Of a stretch of 64,000 nt of DNA, positions 18,194 to 28,191 are shown piece after piece. This stretch comes from Planctomycetaceae bacterium (GTDB lineage Bacteria; Planctomycetota; Phycisphaerae; Phycisphaerales; UBA1924), in the NCBI GenBank assembly GCA_021294835.1, contig JAJTDF010000011.1, forward strand, positions 1-64,000. Direction: 5' to 3'. The position numbers were made by a program, and so were the translations under genes. The notes under the pieces were generated by a model. The model was given only the letters and a program-made list of their open reading frames with translations. It was not told the origin of the DNA and did not search any database. Numbering within the stretch: the first letter of the stretch is position 1; the number at the start of each line of letters is the position of its first letter.

Positions 18194-20116
18194 ATGAGCC
18201 AGCCCCCCCTCACCCCCCCGACCGCCACGACCGGTTCTTCCTTGCCGTCCGGATCCGGGCATGACCCGCTGTCGCTGCTGAAGGCTCGCTTTGCGGAGGG
18301 GATCGCCAAGGCGTTTCCGGGGCAGGCGGGGGCGGACCCGTCGATCGCGGCCAGCCGCAACGCGCAGTTCGGGGACTATCAGTGCAACGCGGCGATGGCG
18401 CTGGGCAAGGCGGTGGGGCAGCCGCCCCGGCAGGTGGCGGCGGCGCTGGTGGCGGCGGTGGATGTGGGCGACCTGGCCGAGCCGCTGACGGAGAAGTCGA
18501 TCGCGGGTCCGGGGTTCATCAACATCACACTGAAGGCCGACGCGCTGGCTCGGCTGCTGACGGCGGTGGACACGGCTCATGCGGGGGCCGAGCCGCTGCC
18601 GGAGGGGCAGCGGCAGACGGTGGTGGTGGACCTGTGCGGGGTGAACCTGGCCAAGCAGATGCACGTGGGGCACCTGCGGTCGACGGTGATCGGGGACACG
18701 CTGGCGCGGGTGCTGGAGCGGCTGGGGCACCGGGTGAAGCGGCAGAACCACGTGGGGGACTGGGGGCTGCCGATTGCGATGGTGACGGCGCGGCTGATGC
18801 GGCTGGCGGCGGCGGGGCAGGTGGACCTGGGCCGGCTGACGCTGGATGATCTGAACACGGCGTATCGGGCGGCGCAGAAGGAGTGCTCGGGGGAGTTTGA
18901 GGCGCTGGAGATCGCCCGCAAGTGGAAGATGGGGCCGAAGATCGAGGCGGAGATCGACGCGACGCTGGACGGACCCAAGGCGGCGACGGAGGCGGCGCGG
19001 GCGACGCTGGTGCGGCTGCAGAACCATGACCCGGCGGTGATGGCGGTGTGGCAGCGGCTGGTGGACGTGACGATGGCGGCGTGCCTGGAGATCTGCCGGC
19101 GGCTGAACGCGGACGTGCGGCCGGAGCACTCGGCGGGTGAGAGCACGTACTCGGGCGACCTGGCTGAGGTGACGGCGTTGTTCGAGAAGTCGGGGATCGC
19201 GCAGGTGGACGACGGGGCGCTGGTGGTGCGGCTGAATGACGTGGGGATCGCCGAGCCGCTGCTGATCCGCAAGCGGGACGGGGCGGCGCTGTATGCGACG
19301 ACCGACCTGGCGGCGGTGCGGCACCGGGTGCAGCGGCTGGGGGCGCAGCGGGCGGTGTACGCGGTGGATGCGCGGCAGAGCCTGCACTTCCGGCAGGTGT
19401 TCGCGGCGGCCCACAAGGCAGGGTTGAGCCGGACGGCGACGGGGGAACAGGCGGTGCTGGAGCACGCGGCGTTCGGGACGATTCTGGGGGAGGACGGGAC
19501 GCCGTTCAAGACGCGGTCGGGGGAGAGCTACAAGCTGTCGGACCTGCTGGACGAGGCGACGGCGCGGGCGGGGGCGGCGGTGGCGGCCAAGAGCCCCGAC
19601 CTGGCGGCCAGCGAGCGTGACGCGGTGGCCAGGGCGGTGGCGCTGGCGGCGATCCGGTACACCGACCTGTGCACCGAGCGGACCAAGGACTACGTGTTCT
19701 CGCTGGATCGCATGCTGGCGTTTGAGGGCAACACCGGGCCGTATCTGCTGTATGCGGTGGTGCGGGTGGCGAGCATCTTCCGCAAGGCGACCGAGCGGTT
19801 CGGGGCCGGGGCGGTGGCGGCGGCGGAGACGGCGCCGTTTGTGCTGGGCCAGCCGGCGGAGAAGACGCTGGCGCTGCAACTGCTGCGGTACGGCACGGTG
19901 GTGCACGAGGTGGCGCGGGCGAGCGAGCCGAGCCGGCTGTGCGCGTATCTGTACGAGACGGCGGGGGCGTTCTCGTCGTTCTTTGACCAGTGCCCGGTGC
20001 TGGCGGCGCCGGACGAGGCGACGCGGGCGGCGCGGCTGCGGCTGTGCCGGCTGACCCAGCGGGTGCTGAGCGACGGTCTGACGCTGCTGGGGATTCCGGT
20101 GGTGGAGCGGATGTGA
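18194..20116 (+). CDS. argS: Arginine-tRNA ligase
   Basis: GVNLAKQMHVGHLRSTVIGDTLARVLE (HIGH-like), DLCTERTKDYVFSLDRMLAFEGNTGPYLLYA. Confidence 0.96.
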   Translation: MSQPPLTPPTATTGSSLPSGSGHDPLSLLKARFAEGIAKAFPGQAGADPSIAASRNAQFGDYQCNAAMALGKAVGQPPRQVAAALVAAVDVGDLAEPLTEKSIAGPGFINITLKADALARLLTAVDTAHAGAEPLPEGQRQTVVVDLCGVNLAKQMHVGHLRSTVIGDTLARVLERLGHRVKRQNHVGDWGLPIAMVTARLMRLAAAGQVDLGRLTLDDLNTAYRAAQKECSGEFEALEIARKWKMGPKIEAEIDATLDGPKAATEAARATLVRLQNHDPAVMAVWQRLVDVTMAACLEICRRLNADVRPEHSAGESTYSGDLAEVTALFEKSGIAQVDDGALVVRLNDVGIAEPLLIRKRDGAALYATTDLAAVRHRVQRLGAQRAVYAVDARQSLHFRQVFAAAHKAGLSRTATGEQAVLEHAAFGTILGEDGTPFKTRSGESYKLSDLLDEATARAGAAVAAKSPDLAASERDAVARAVALAAIRYTDLCTERTKDYVFSLDRMLAFEGNTGPYLLYAVVRVASIFRKATERFGAGAVAAAETAPFVLGQPAEKTLALQLLRYGTVVHEVARASEPSRLCAYLYETAGAFSSFFDQCPVLAAPDEATRAARLRLCRLTQRVLSDGLTLLGIPVVERM

Positions 20117-20170
20117 GGGTGGGGAGCCCGGGGGGACGCCACGGGCGTCGGCCCGCTATCCTTGCTGCAT

Positions 20171-20755
20171 ATGTCGGCAGCACCCCGATTCCCGCACCAA
20201 CTCGGCTATGCCGGCTTGCGGATGACCGCTGACGACTATCTCTCGCTTGGCGAGACCGCTGACCGCTACGAACTGATCGACGGAGTAGTTGTCATGTCCC
20301 CCAGCCCGAGCCCACAGCATGGCGACGCGGTCGCGGAGTTGATCTACCAGTTGAAGGCGTTCGCCCGCTTGCAGATGCCCGGGGCGAGGGTGCTGGCGGA
20401 AACCGATCTGCGGCTCGCTGACACGCTGGTGTACCGACCGGACGTGATGGTGTTCGCATCGACGGGGCAGCCGGCGCGGGCGGCAGCGCGGCTGCAGTCA
20501 CCGCCGGATCTGCTGATCGAGGTGCTCTCGCCGTCGAGTATGCAACTGGATCTGGTGACCAAGCGGGACGATTACGGGCGGTTCGGGGTCCGCGAATACT
20601 GGGTGGTGGATCCGGCGGATGGAGCGGTCCGCTGCTTCCGGCTGGAGGCGGGCGTGCTGCAGGAAACAGCCGCGGGCGGCGATCGCCTGGCGTCGGCTGC
20701 GGTGGCGGGTCTGGTGCTGGATCTGACCGCGCTGCGAACGGCGCTGGGCCGGTGA
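20171..20755 (+). CDS. Uma2-family (DUF820) putative restriction-endonuclease-fold protein
   Basis: YELIDGVVVMSPSPSPQHG...RPDVMVFA...PPDLLIEVLSPSS...KRDDYGRFGVREYWVVDP. Confidence 0.9.
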   Translation: MSAAPRFPHQLGYAGLRMTADDYLSLGETADRYELIDGVVVMSPSPSPQHGDAVAELIYQLKAFARLQMPGARVLAETDLRLADTLVYRPDVMVFASTGQPARAAARLQSPPDLLIEVLSPSSMQLDLVTKRDDYGRFGVREYWVVDPADGAVRCFRLEAGVLQETAAGGDRLASAAVAGLVLDLTALRTALGR

Positions 20756-20779
20756 ACTACAGCCCGACGGTTGGCGGGC

Positions 20780-21721
20780 TTACACCCGGACCATCTTGGC
20801 GAAGTCCTTGTAGCGGGCGTCGAGTTCGCCCTTCTTCAGCCGCTGCAGGCGGGTGAGGGTGAAGCTCTCGATGTTGAAGCTGGCGACCACGGTGCCGTGG
20901 GCGACGGCCTGCTGGATGATCTCGAAGCTGCCGACGTTCTTGACCTTCACGCCGCCGGGGCCGCTGGCGGCCTGGCTGGCGATGTAGCCCATCATGCCGC
21001 CGGCGAAGGTGTCGCCGGCGCCGGTGGGGTCGATGACCTCTTCGGCGGGGTAGGCGGGGAGGGCGGCGACGCCGTCCTTGTGGACGATCAGGCAGCCGTG
21101 CTCGCCCTTCTTGACGATCACGAACTTGAGGTCGTGTTCCTTCTGCAGCAGCCGGGCGGCGGTCACCGGGTTCTTCTTGCCGGTGTACATCTCGGCCTCG
21201 TCGTAGTTGAGCACCAGGCCGTCGATCTGCTTGAGCAGCGCGTCCAGATCGGCGCGGGCGCTCTTGATCCAGAGGTCCATGGTGTCGGCGACGGTGAGGC
21301 GGCGCCTGGGGAGCTGCTTGAGGAAGTCGATCTGCACGCCGGGGTGGCTGTTGGCGAGGAAGACGATCTCGCTGTCGGCATAGGCGGCGGGGATGGCCGG
21401 CGGGGCCTCGGCGAGGACGTTGAGCTCGGTGAAGAGGGTCTCGCGGCTGTTCATGTCGGCGCTGTAGCGGCCGCCCCAGGCGAAGGTCTTGCTGCTGCGG
21501 CGCTGCTCCAGGCCGGTGGTGTCGACATTGGCGAAGGCCTTGAAGACGTCGGCGTACTGACGGTCGAAGTCGCCACCGACGGCGGCGACGATGCGCACCG
21601 GGCAGTGGAAGCTGGCGGCGGCGGCGAAATAGGTGCAGCTCCCGCCCAGCACGCGCTCAGCGTGGCCGTGGGGGGTGTAGACGGTGTCAATACCGACGGT
21701 GCCGGTGCAGATCAATGGCAT
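20780..21721 (-). CDS. PfkB-family carbohydrate/nucleoside kinase
   Basis: ERVLGGSCTYFAAAASF, C-term EEVIDPTGAGDTFAGGMMGY. Confidence 0.92.
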   Translation of the reverse strand: MPLICTGTVGIDTVYTPHGHAERVLGGSCTYFAAAASFHCPVRIVAAVGGDFDRQYADVFKAFANVDTTGLEQRRSSKTFAWGGRYSADMNSRETLFTELNVLAEAPPAIPAAYADSEIVFLANSHPGVQIDFLKQLPRRRLTVADTMDLWIKSARADLDALLKQIDGLVLNYDEAEMYTGKKNPVTAARLLQKEHDLKFVIVKKGEHGCLIVHKDGVAALPAYPAEEVIDPTGAGDTFAGGMMGYIASQAASGPGGVKVKNVGSFEIIQQAVAHGTVVASFNIESFTLTRLQRLKKGELDARYKDFAKMVRV

Positions 21722-21904
21722 AGGGGGCGAGGATATCGCCTGCGGGTGGCGGGGCCAACCCCTGAGCGCAAGGCGGTGAGCCGGGGGAGGGGGGTGGGCG
21801 CGATCGGGAAAACGGTCGAGTCCGAATACTCCGGGGATAATCACCCCGCCAGAGCCAGACACCCCCATTCGCCCTCCCCACCTCCACACCCCCGCGCCCC
21901 CGCC

Positions 21905-21938
21905 CCCCCACTCCCCCACTCCCCCACTCCCCCACTCC
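21905..21938. repeat. 8-bp tandem repeat (ACTCCCCC)x4 upstream of prfA
   Basis: ccccccactcccccactcccccactcccccactcccg. Confidence 0.9.
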
Positions 21939-21945
21939 CGCCACC

Positions 21946-23085
21946 GTGCCAAACTCGCCCGACCAACCCGCACGCCCCGCCCCGCCACCGGCGACGGTCA
22001 ACGCTCCGGCTGAGCCGGCGTGGATGGCGCGGCTGCGGGCGCTGGCGGCGGAGTGTGCGGCGGTGGAGGCCCGGCTGGCCGATGCGGACGCCGGGCTGGA
22101 CCACCGGGCGGTGCGGGAACTGTCGCAGCGGAAGGCGACGCTGGAGCCGGTGGCGGCGGGGCTGCGGGAGTACGACCGGCTGATGGCGGATGCGGCGGAG
22201 TATCGGGGGGCGATGGGGCCGGGGGGCGATGCGGATCTGGCGGCGCTGGGCCGGGAGGAGTTGCCGGGCACGCTGGAGCGGGCGGAGGGGATTCTGTCGC
22301 GGCTGAAGGCGGACCTGGTGCAGAGCGAGGACAACCGCATTGGGTCGGTGATCGTGGAACTGCGGGCGGGGACGGGGGGTGATGAGGCATGCCTGTGGAC
22401 GGCGGACCTGCTGGACATGTTCACGCGGTACGCGGGGCGGCGGGGATGGACGGCGGAGACGCTGGACCTGGTGAGCGAGTCGGACGCGGGCGGGGTGCGG
22501 TCGGCGGTGTTGAACCTGCGGGGGCCGGGGGTGTGGTCGGCGATGCTGTTTGAGGCGGGGGTGCACTCGGTCAAGCGGGTGCCGGCGACGGAGACGCAGG
22601 GGCGGATTCACACCTCGACGGCGACGGTGGCGGTGCTTCCGGAGCCGGAGCAGGTGACGGTGAAGATCGACTGGAACGAGGTGGAAGAGAAGGTCACGAC
22701 CTCCCAAGGACCCGGCGGGCAGAACGTCAACAAGGTGGCCACCGCCGTGCAGTTGCATCACAAACCTTCTGGGATCGTCATCCGCATGCAGGAGAGCAAG
22801 AGCCAGCAGCAGAACCGCGAGCGGGCCCGCCGGCTGCTGCTGACCAAGTTGATGGAGATCGAGCGGCAGCGGGTGCATGCCTCGCGGTCGGCGGCCAGAT
22901 CGGCCCAGATCGGCGGGGGCGAGCGTTCGGAGAAGATCCGTACCTACCGGTACAAGGAGGGGATCGTGGCCGACGAGCGGCTGCCGGATGAGTACGCGCT
23001 GCGCGACCTGCTGGCGGGGGACTTTGCGGCGTTGCACGCAGCACTGATCGAGCAGCAGACCCAGCAGCGGCTGGCGGAGTTGTGA
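21946..23085 (+). CDS. prfA: Peptide chain release factor 1 (GTG start)
   Basis: HSVKRVPATETQGRIHTSTATVAVLPE (PxT), QGPGGQNVNKVATAVQL (GGQ). Confidence 0.93.
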   Translation: MPNSPDQPARPAPPPATVNAPAEPAWMARLRALAAECAAVEARLADADAGLDHRAVRELSQRKATLEPVAAGLREYDRLMADAAEYRGAMGPGGDADLAALGREELPGTLERAEGILSRLKADLVQSEDNRIGSVIVELRAGTGGDEACLWTADLLDMFTRYAGRRGWTAETLDLVSESDAGGVRSAVLNLRGPGVWSAMLFEAGVHSVKRVPATETQGRIHTSTATVAVLPEPEQVTVKIDWNEVEEKVTTSQGPGGQNVNKVATAVQLHHKPSGIVIRMQESKSQQQNRERARRLLLTKLMEIERQRVHASRSAARSAQIGGGERSEKIRTYRYKEGIVADERLPDEYALRDLLAGDFAALHAALIEQQTQQRLAEL

Positions 23086-23181
23086 GTCACCGTTCGGGCC
23101 CGCATGCCGGCGGTTGGTGAACCGCCCGGGCCTTGCGGCCTGACCCTGTACACCTGATCGACACCTTGCAGGAGCATCATC

Positions 23182-24777
23182 ATGGCCGAGACAGTGCCGG
23201 TTGCCGTGGCCCAGACGGGCGGTGGGTCAGCGGCGGAACCCAACGCCAACCGCCTGACCTCCATCGATGCGGTGCGGGGCTTTGCGCTGCTGGGGATTCT
23301 GTTTGTCAACATTCACTTTTTCGGCAACCCTCTGGGGGAGTCTCTGACCCCCGGTCCACCGGCCGGGGGCTCGACCTTGGACCTGGCAGCATGGTGGTTC
23401 ACGAGCACGCTGTGCACGGGGAAGTTCTACCCGCTGTTCTCGATGCTGTTCGGGGCGGGGCTGGCGATTCAGTTCACCCGGGCGCAGACGCGGGGTGAGG
23501 GGTTCTGGACCAGGCCGGCACGCAGGCTCGCGGCACTGAGCCTGATCGGGCTGGTGCACGGCCTGCTGATCTGGTACGGCGACGTCCTGTTCATGTACTC
23601 GCTGGTGGGCTTTGGGCTGCTGCTGGCGGTGCGGCTGAAGGTGCGGTGGCTGCTGGCGGGCATCGCCGGGCTTGGGCTGGTGGGGCTGGCGTTCTGTGCG
23701 CTGGCGGTGTTGATGGGGAGCCTGGCGAACCAGGCGGCGATGGATGCCGGCAACGCGGCCTCAGCGGCGGGTTCGACGACGGTCCGCACGCCGCTCTCGC
23801 CGGGAACGCCGTCGGACGGGGCGGCGGAGGGCGGGGGTGATGGGGACCCGGGGGATGGAGTCGAGCCGGATGGAGTCGAGCCGGATGGAGTTGGGCCGGG
23901 TTCAACCGATGCAGGCGGGGCCGGGATGGGTGGGACTGCGCCGGGCGGGACCGAAAGAGATCGAACCGGCGCGGGCACCGAGCCGGATCCGGCCGGGACC
24001 GGTGAGGCCACCACCCCCGAGCCGGTGCGGACGCCGCTGCAGCGGTTGCTGAAGGGATTCTCGGAAGGCCAAGTGAGTGATCCGAGTTCGCCGCTGTGGC
24101 AGGAAGCGGAGACGGAAGCGTTCCGGGATGGGCCGTTCAGCCAGGCGACTGCGCTGCGGGCGTTCAACTTTCTGGCCGGGCTGGTGTTCTTCGGATTCTC
24201 GGGTGGGTGGCAGTTGCTGGCCCTGTTCCTGACCGGGGCGGTGCTGGTGAAGTCGGGCGTGCTGGCGCCGGGATCAACCACGGCGCGGACGTGGGGGTTG
24301 CGGTTCGTGCTGCTGGGGCTGTGTGTGGGGCTGCCGGCGTCGGTGGCGCACACGGCGCTGATTGAGAACACCAGCGGGCTGCTGGGGTTCGTGTCGCTGG
24401 TGTGCCTGTTCTATGGCGGGCCGTGCCTGTCGCTGGGCTATCTGGGCGTTGGCGTGCTGCTGCTGCACGACCGGGCGGGCCGCCCGCCGGCGGTGGCGGG
24501 GCTGCTGGCCTCGGCGGGGCGGGCGGCGATGTCGTGCTATCTGCTGTCCAGCGTGACGGCGACGTTCATCTTCTACCACTGGGGGCTGGGGCTGTTCGGC
24601 TCGCTCTCGTATGCCACGCGAACGGCGATGGTGCCGGTGATCTTCATCGGTATCGCCGTGCTGGCGCACCTGTGGCTGTCGCGGTTCCGGTTCGGGCCGA
24701 TGGAGTGGCTGTGGCGGACGGTGACGTACCTCAAGCCGCAGCCGATGGCCCGCCGGGCCGATGCGGCGGGAGAGTGA
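23182..24777 (+). CDS. DUF418-family integral membrane protein with low-complexity insert
   Basis: RLTSIDAVRGFALLGILFVNI; C-term conserved LAHLWLSRFRFGPMEWLWRTVTY. Confidence 0.88.
   Translation: MAETVPVAVAQTGGGSAAEPNANRLTSIDAVRGFALLGILFVNIHFFGNPLGESLTPGPPAGGSTLDLAAWWFTSTLCTGKFYPLFSMLFGAGLAIQFTRAQTRGEGFWTRPARRLAALSLIGLVHGLLIWYGDVLFMYSLVGFGLLLAVRLKVRWLLAGIAGLGLVGLAFCALAVLMGSLANQAAMDAGNAASAAGSTTVRTPLSPGTPSDGAAEGGGDGDPGDGVEPDGVEPDGVGPGSTDAGGAGMGGTAPGGTERDRTGAGTEPDPAGTGEATTPEPVRTPLQRLLKGFSEGQVSDPSSPLWQEAETEAFRDGPFSQATALRAFNFLAGLVFFGFSGGWQLLALFLTGAVLVKSGVLAPGSTTARTWGLRFVLLGLCVGLPASVAHTALIENTSGLLGFVSLVCLFYGGPCLSLGYLGVGVLLLHDRAGRPPAVAGLLASAGRAAMSCYLLSSVTATFIFYHWGLGLFGSLSYATRTAMVPVIFIGIAVLAHLWLSRFRFGPMEWLWRTVTYLKPQPMARRADAAGE
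23862..23906 (+). repeat. 15-bp tandem repeat x3 (DGVEP) within DUF418 gene
   Basis: ggatggagtcgagcc repeated three times, last copy diverged. Confidence 0.85.
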
Positions 24778-24801
24778 GGGGCGGCGGCCCGTGCCCAAAC
24801 A

Positions 24802-24842
24802 ACAACCCCCGGCGAGCGCGGGTGCGCCCGTCGGGGGGTTGT
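24802..24842. terminator. Hairpin between convergent DUF418 gene and rnpB
   Basis: ACAACCCCCGGCGAGCGCGGGTGCGCCCGTCGGGGGGTTGT inverted repeat. Confidence 0.6.
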
Positions 24843-24849
24843 CATCAAT

Positions 24850-25354
24850 CCGAGGCCAAGCACCGCCGTAAGCCGAGTTCTGTGTCAGCCGGTGGTATCC
24901 GTCTCGCGGCGCAAGCGCCAGGAGGCGGACCTGCCGGTCGCCATGGTCATTTCTCTGGGCCCACCGTTGCCGATGGGCTCAAGCGGTCTACCCGTGTGCA
25001 TGCCGGCCGGAACCAGCCGTTCAAGCCGACGCCGCCTTGCGACGCCGCCGACCCGACGCACACTGCGTGACCTTTCACGCGGTGGGGTTTGCCGTGCCCC
25101 GACTGTCACCAGCCGGGCGGTGGGCTCTTACTCCACCGTTTCACCCTTACCTGATCCCGACGCGGTTGCCCGCGCCGGGCCATCGGCGGTTTGCTTTCTG
25201 TTGCACTTTCCCTCTGTTACCCGCTGGCCCCGAAGGTCTCCGCGGGCGGGTGGGTGTTGCCCACCACCGTGTCCTGCCGTGCTCGGACTTTCCTCCGCTG
25301 CAGGCGGGCGTAAAGCCCGTGCCGCGGCGACCACGCTGCAGTGCCGAATGCCTC
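24850..25354 (-). ncRNA. rnpB: RNase P RNA, bacterial type A
   Basis: Minus strand: GGAGGAAAGTCCGAGCACGGCAGGACAC, GGGTAACAGAGGGAAAGTGCAACAGAAAGCAAACCGCCGATGGC, GGGATCAGGTAAGGGTGAAACGGTGGAGTAAGAGCCCACCG, 3' ACACAGAACTCGGCTTAC. Ends approximate, from P1-like GCACTGC/GCGGTGC pairing. Confidence 0.95.
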
Positions 25355-25584
25355 TGAGGTTGTCAATGCCGGGGCGGTGGGAGGGGGCGAGCGGTGCCCC
25401 GGCGGGGGGATTGTTGGGGGGCGGGGTGCTCGGCAGCGGTTTGGGGAGTGGAACATCGCCGGGTGGAGGGCGAATATGCTGTGGCTGAGCGGATGGGGTG
25501 CGGGGGATGGCCGGGGCGGGGGTGAAGGGGGAGGTGGAGGGGGGAGGGTGGTGAAGGGGGCGGGCAGAGCACCGGAGCGAGCGC

Positions 25585-26571
25585 ATGCGCAAGGACATCA
25601 CGTACAACAACATCATCGATTCGGACGAGGCGCGGGTGGCGCAGGCGGCGGCGGACGCCGGTGCGAACCTGCCGGCGGACCAGATCGACGCCAGGCGGTT
25701 CTACATCACGCAGCACTTTCACAAGTACACCCGCGAGAACCACGAGGTGTGGCGCGACCTGTTCACGCGGCGGTGGGCGGTGCTGGAGGAGCAGGTCTCG
25801 CAGACGTTCATCGACGGGCTGAAGATCCTGCGGCTGTCGCCGGAGCGGATTCCGCTGCTGGTGGACACGACGCTGAGCCAGGACTGCACGATCACCGGGG
25901 GCGTGGTGCTGCCCAAGGGCACACGGCTGGAGGGGATCAACCGGTACCTGGGCGAGGTCTCGGACTGGGCGAGTTACGGCGTGCCGGGGTATCTGCCGGC
26001 CAAGAGCTTCTTTGCGTGCCTGGCGGCGCGGCAGTTCCCCACCACGGTGCTGATCCGGCCTCGCGAGGTGATGGACTATCTGCCCGAGCCGGACATCTTC
26101 CACGATGTGTTCGGGCATGTGCCGCTGCACGCCAGCCGGGTGTTTGCGGACTTCCTGCAGACCTACGGGCGGGCGGCGCTGCTGTGCGAGGACCCGATCC
26201 ACATCGAGCGGCTGGGGCGGCTGTTCTGGTTCACGGTGGAGTTCGGGCTGATCAAGGAGGAGGGACGGGTGAAGGTGTACGGCTCTGGGCTGGTCTCCAG
26301 CCATGGTGAGGCGGCCTACTCGCTCACCGGGGCGTGGGAGAAGAAGCCTGATGGCCCGGAGAGCGCCAAGCCGTGCAGCGAGCGGCCGGTGCCGGAGTGG
26401 CGGCCGTTTGACATGGAGCGGGTGTGCAACACGCCGTTTGATATTGACCATTACCAGCCGATTTATTACGTGCTGGAGAGCTTTGAGCAGTTGCGCGACG
26501 CGATGAACGAGTACGCCGAGCAGGTGATCGGCTCGGCAGCGCTGAGCCGCGTGACGGTGGGCGCGCACTGA
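25585..26571 (+). CDS. Phenylalanine-4-hydroxylase (aromatic amino acid hydroxylase)
   Basis: RPREVMDYLPEPDIFHDVFGHVPLHASRVFADFLQTYG, FWFTVEFGLIKEEG, GSGLVSSHGE. Confidence 0.92.
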   Translation: MRKDITYNNIIDSDEARVAQAAADAGANLPADQIDARRFYITQHFHKYTRENHEVWRDLFTRRWAVLEEQVSQTFIDGLKILRLSPERIPLLVDTTLSQDCTITGGVVLPKGTRLEGINRYLGEVSDWASYGVPGYLPAKSFFACLAARQFPTTVLIRPREVMDYLPEPDIFHDVFGHVPLHASRVFADFLQTYGRAALLCEDPIHIERLGRLFWFTVEFGLIKEEGRVKVYGSGLVSSHGEAAYSLTGAWEKKPDGPESAKPCSERPVPEWRPFDMERVCNTPFDIDHYQPIYYVLESFEQLRDAMNEYAEQVIGSAALSRVTVGAH

Positions 26572-26616
26572 GAGCCTGCGACAGGACGTGGGTTGATGTG
26601 AGCGGGGAGCCCGGGA

Positions 26617-27420
26617 TTGCTGTGCCCGAACTGCCAGTATGACCGCAGGAGCCTGGCGGCCGGTGCGCCGTGCCCGGAGTGCAACGCGGCGGCGCCGGAG
26701 CCGACGGTGTATCACGGCTTGCCGGAGGGGCGGCTGGCGTGGTTGCGGCGGGTGCTGCTGTGGACGGGGGCGAGTCTGGGGGCGATGCAGGCGCTCGCCG
26801 TGGTGTCGGTGGTGTGGGCGGCGCAGCGACCGATGAGCAGTGACTGGCTGAGTGATGTGCTGCCGCTGCTGTGGCTGGGGGCGGTGGCGGCGGCGTTGCC
26901 GGCGTGTGTGCTGCTGGGGTGGCTTCGGCTGGCGCGGGCGAATGGGCGGGCGGTGCGGTGCCGCTGGGGGGCGGTGTTGCTGGGGCCGGTGGCGGCGATC
27001 ACGCTGCTGGAGGTGGCCAGGGATGTGCATCCGTCGATGCGGGATGTGCTGTGGCCGGTGCTTCGGGCGGTGCGGCAGGTGCGGTGGGTGGACATGCCGG
27101 CGGTGCTGATGGGCGTGGGCGGGCTGGCGGGGTTGGCGTGGCACGCGGCCAGGGCGGTGGAGGCGGCGGGCCGGCCGGAGGGCGGAGCAGGAGCGGCGAA
27201 GTGGGAACGGATCGGTGAGCGGGTGCGCAGGGCGGTGGTGGCGAACCTGGTGATCGGGCTGGTGGTGGGCGTGCTGTTCTTTGTGATCACGCTGGACCTG
27301 CAGGAGGATGGGGTGCGGCTGGCATCGCTGCTGATTCTGTCGCTGTCATTCGGGGTGCTGGGCGCGGCGGGGGTGCTGGGGTGGAGGGCGGTGAGGGGGG
27401 TGAAGGGGGAAAACGCGTGA
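26617..27420 (+). CDS. Zinc-ribbon membrane protein
   Basis: LCPNCQYDRRSLAAGAPCPECNAAAPEP then several TM segments. Confidence 0.7.
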   Translation: MLCPNCQYDRRSLAAGAPCPECNAAAPEPTVYHGLPEGRLAWLRRVLLWTGASLGAMQALAVVSVVWAAQRPMSSDWLSDVLPLLWLGAVAAALPACVLLGWLRLARANGRAVRCRWGAVLLGPVAAITLLEVARDVHPSMRDVLWPVLRAVRQVRWVDMPAVLMGVGGLAGLAWHAARAVEAAGRPEGGAGAAKWERIGERVRRAVVANLVIGLVVGVLFFVITLDLQEDGVRLASLLILSLSFGVLGAAGVLGWRAVRGVKGENA

Positions 27421-28172
27421 CGGACGGATCGGCGAGCGGTGCGAGGTTGTGTCCGCGCTGCGGGTATGACCGGACGGGGCTGGTGGCGGGGGCGGTGTGC
27501 CCGGAGTGCAACGCACCGCCGCCGGGGCGTACGCCGTATCCCTCCATGCCTCCCGATCGATTGGACTCCATCTCGTTCCGCCTGGGTCTGCTGGTGACGG
27601 CCGTGCCGCTGACTCTGGTCGCGGTCGTGCTGGCCATGACTCATGTCGTGACAACGACCCAAGCGGATCTCTCATGCGCGATGGCCGTGTTGTTCTTCGG
27701 GCCGCCGGGATTGCTCGGCTGTGGGCTGCTGGTCGCCGCGATGGCCCTGCCCGACGACCGCGGTCAGCCACGGCGCGACTGGGTGGCGGTCGGCCTGCTG
27801 ATGGCGGCAGTGATGATCGTGGCGGCTGAGTGGTTCGCACTCCCACGCGGGACCAGCAAGCTCATCAGCGACCTGATTACAGGAGTCCTGCTGCTTTTGT
27901 GCACCGTCGCGGCAGGAAGGCTCGCCGAGCATGCGACGCGGCCAAGGCGGGTGATTGGACAGTTGCCTCCCCCCAAGAAGCGGCCGGTGTGGAGTTGGCT
28001 CATCCTCGCCGTGGTGCTCCTCAGTGGGGCGCAGGTTGCGGTCGGGGCCACACCCTCTGTGCTCCTCCTGGTCGGCCCGCCGACACTGCTGGCGTGCGGG
28101 GTGTGCATGGCCCTTTCGTGCTGGCGGTCGGTGGTCTCGATCCGTGTGGTCCTTGACGAACTCGGCCGCTGA
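27417..28172 (+). CDS. Zinc-ribbon membrane protein, paralogue of preceding gene
   Basis: LCPRCGYDRTGLVAGAVCPECNAPPPG then TM segments; GTGA overlap with previous stop. Confidence 0.7.
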   Translation: MTDGSASGARLCPRCGYDRTGLVAGAVCPECNAPPPGRTPYPSMPPDRLDSISFRLGLLVTAVPLTLVAVVLAMTHVVTTTQADLSCAMAVLFFGPPGLLGCGLLVAAMALPDDRGQPRRDWVAVGLLMAAVMIVAAEWFALPRGTSKLISDLITGVLLLLCTVAAGRLAEHATRPRRVIGQLPPPKKRPVWSWLILAVVLLSGAQVAVGATPSVLLLVGPPTLLACGVCMALSCWRSVVSIRVVLDELGR

Positions 28173-28191
28173 CCAGTCGAGAGTCAGAACC

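Noticed and set aside
17978-19906. 642-aa minus-strand ORF
   Set aside because: Antisense to argS and the BtuF-like gene; composition artefact.
24402-25488. ORFs across 24402-25070 and 24892-25488
   Set aside because: They lie over RNase P RNA; no coding character.
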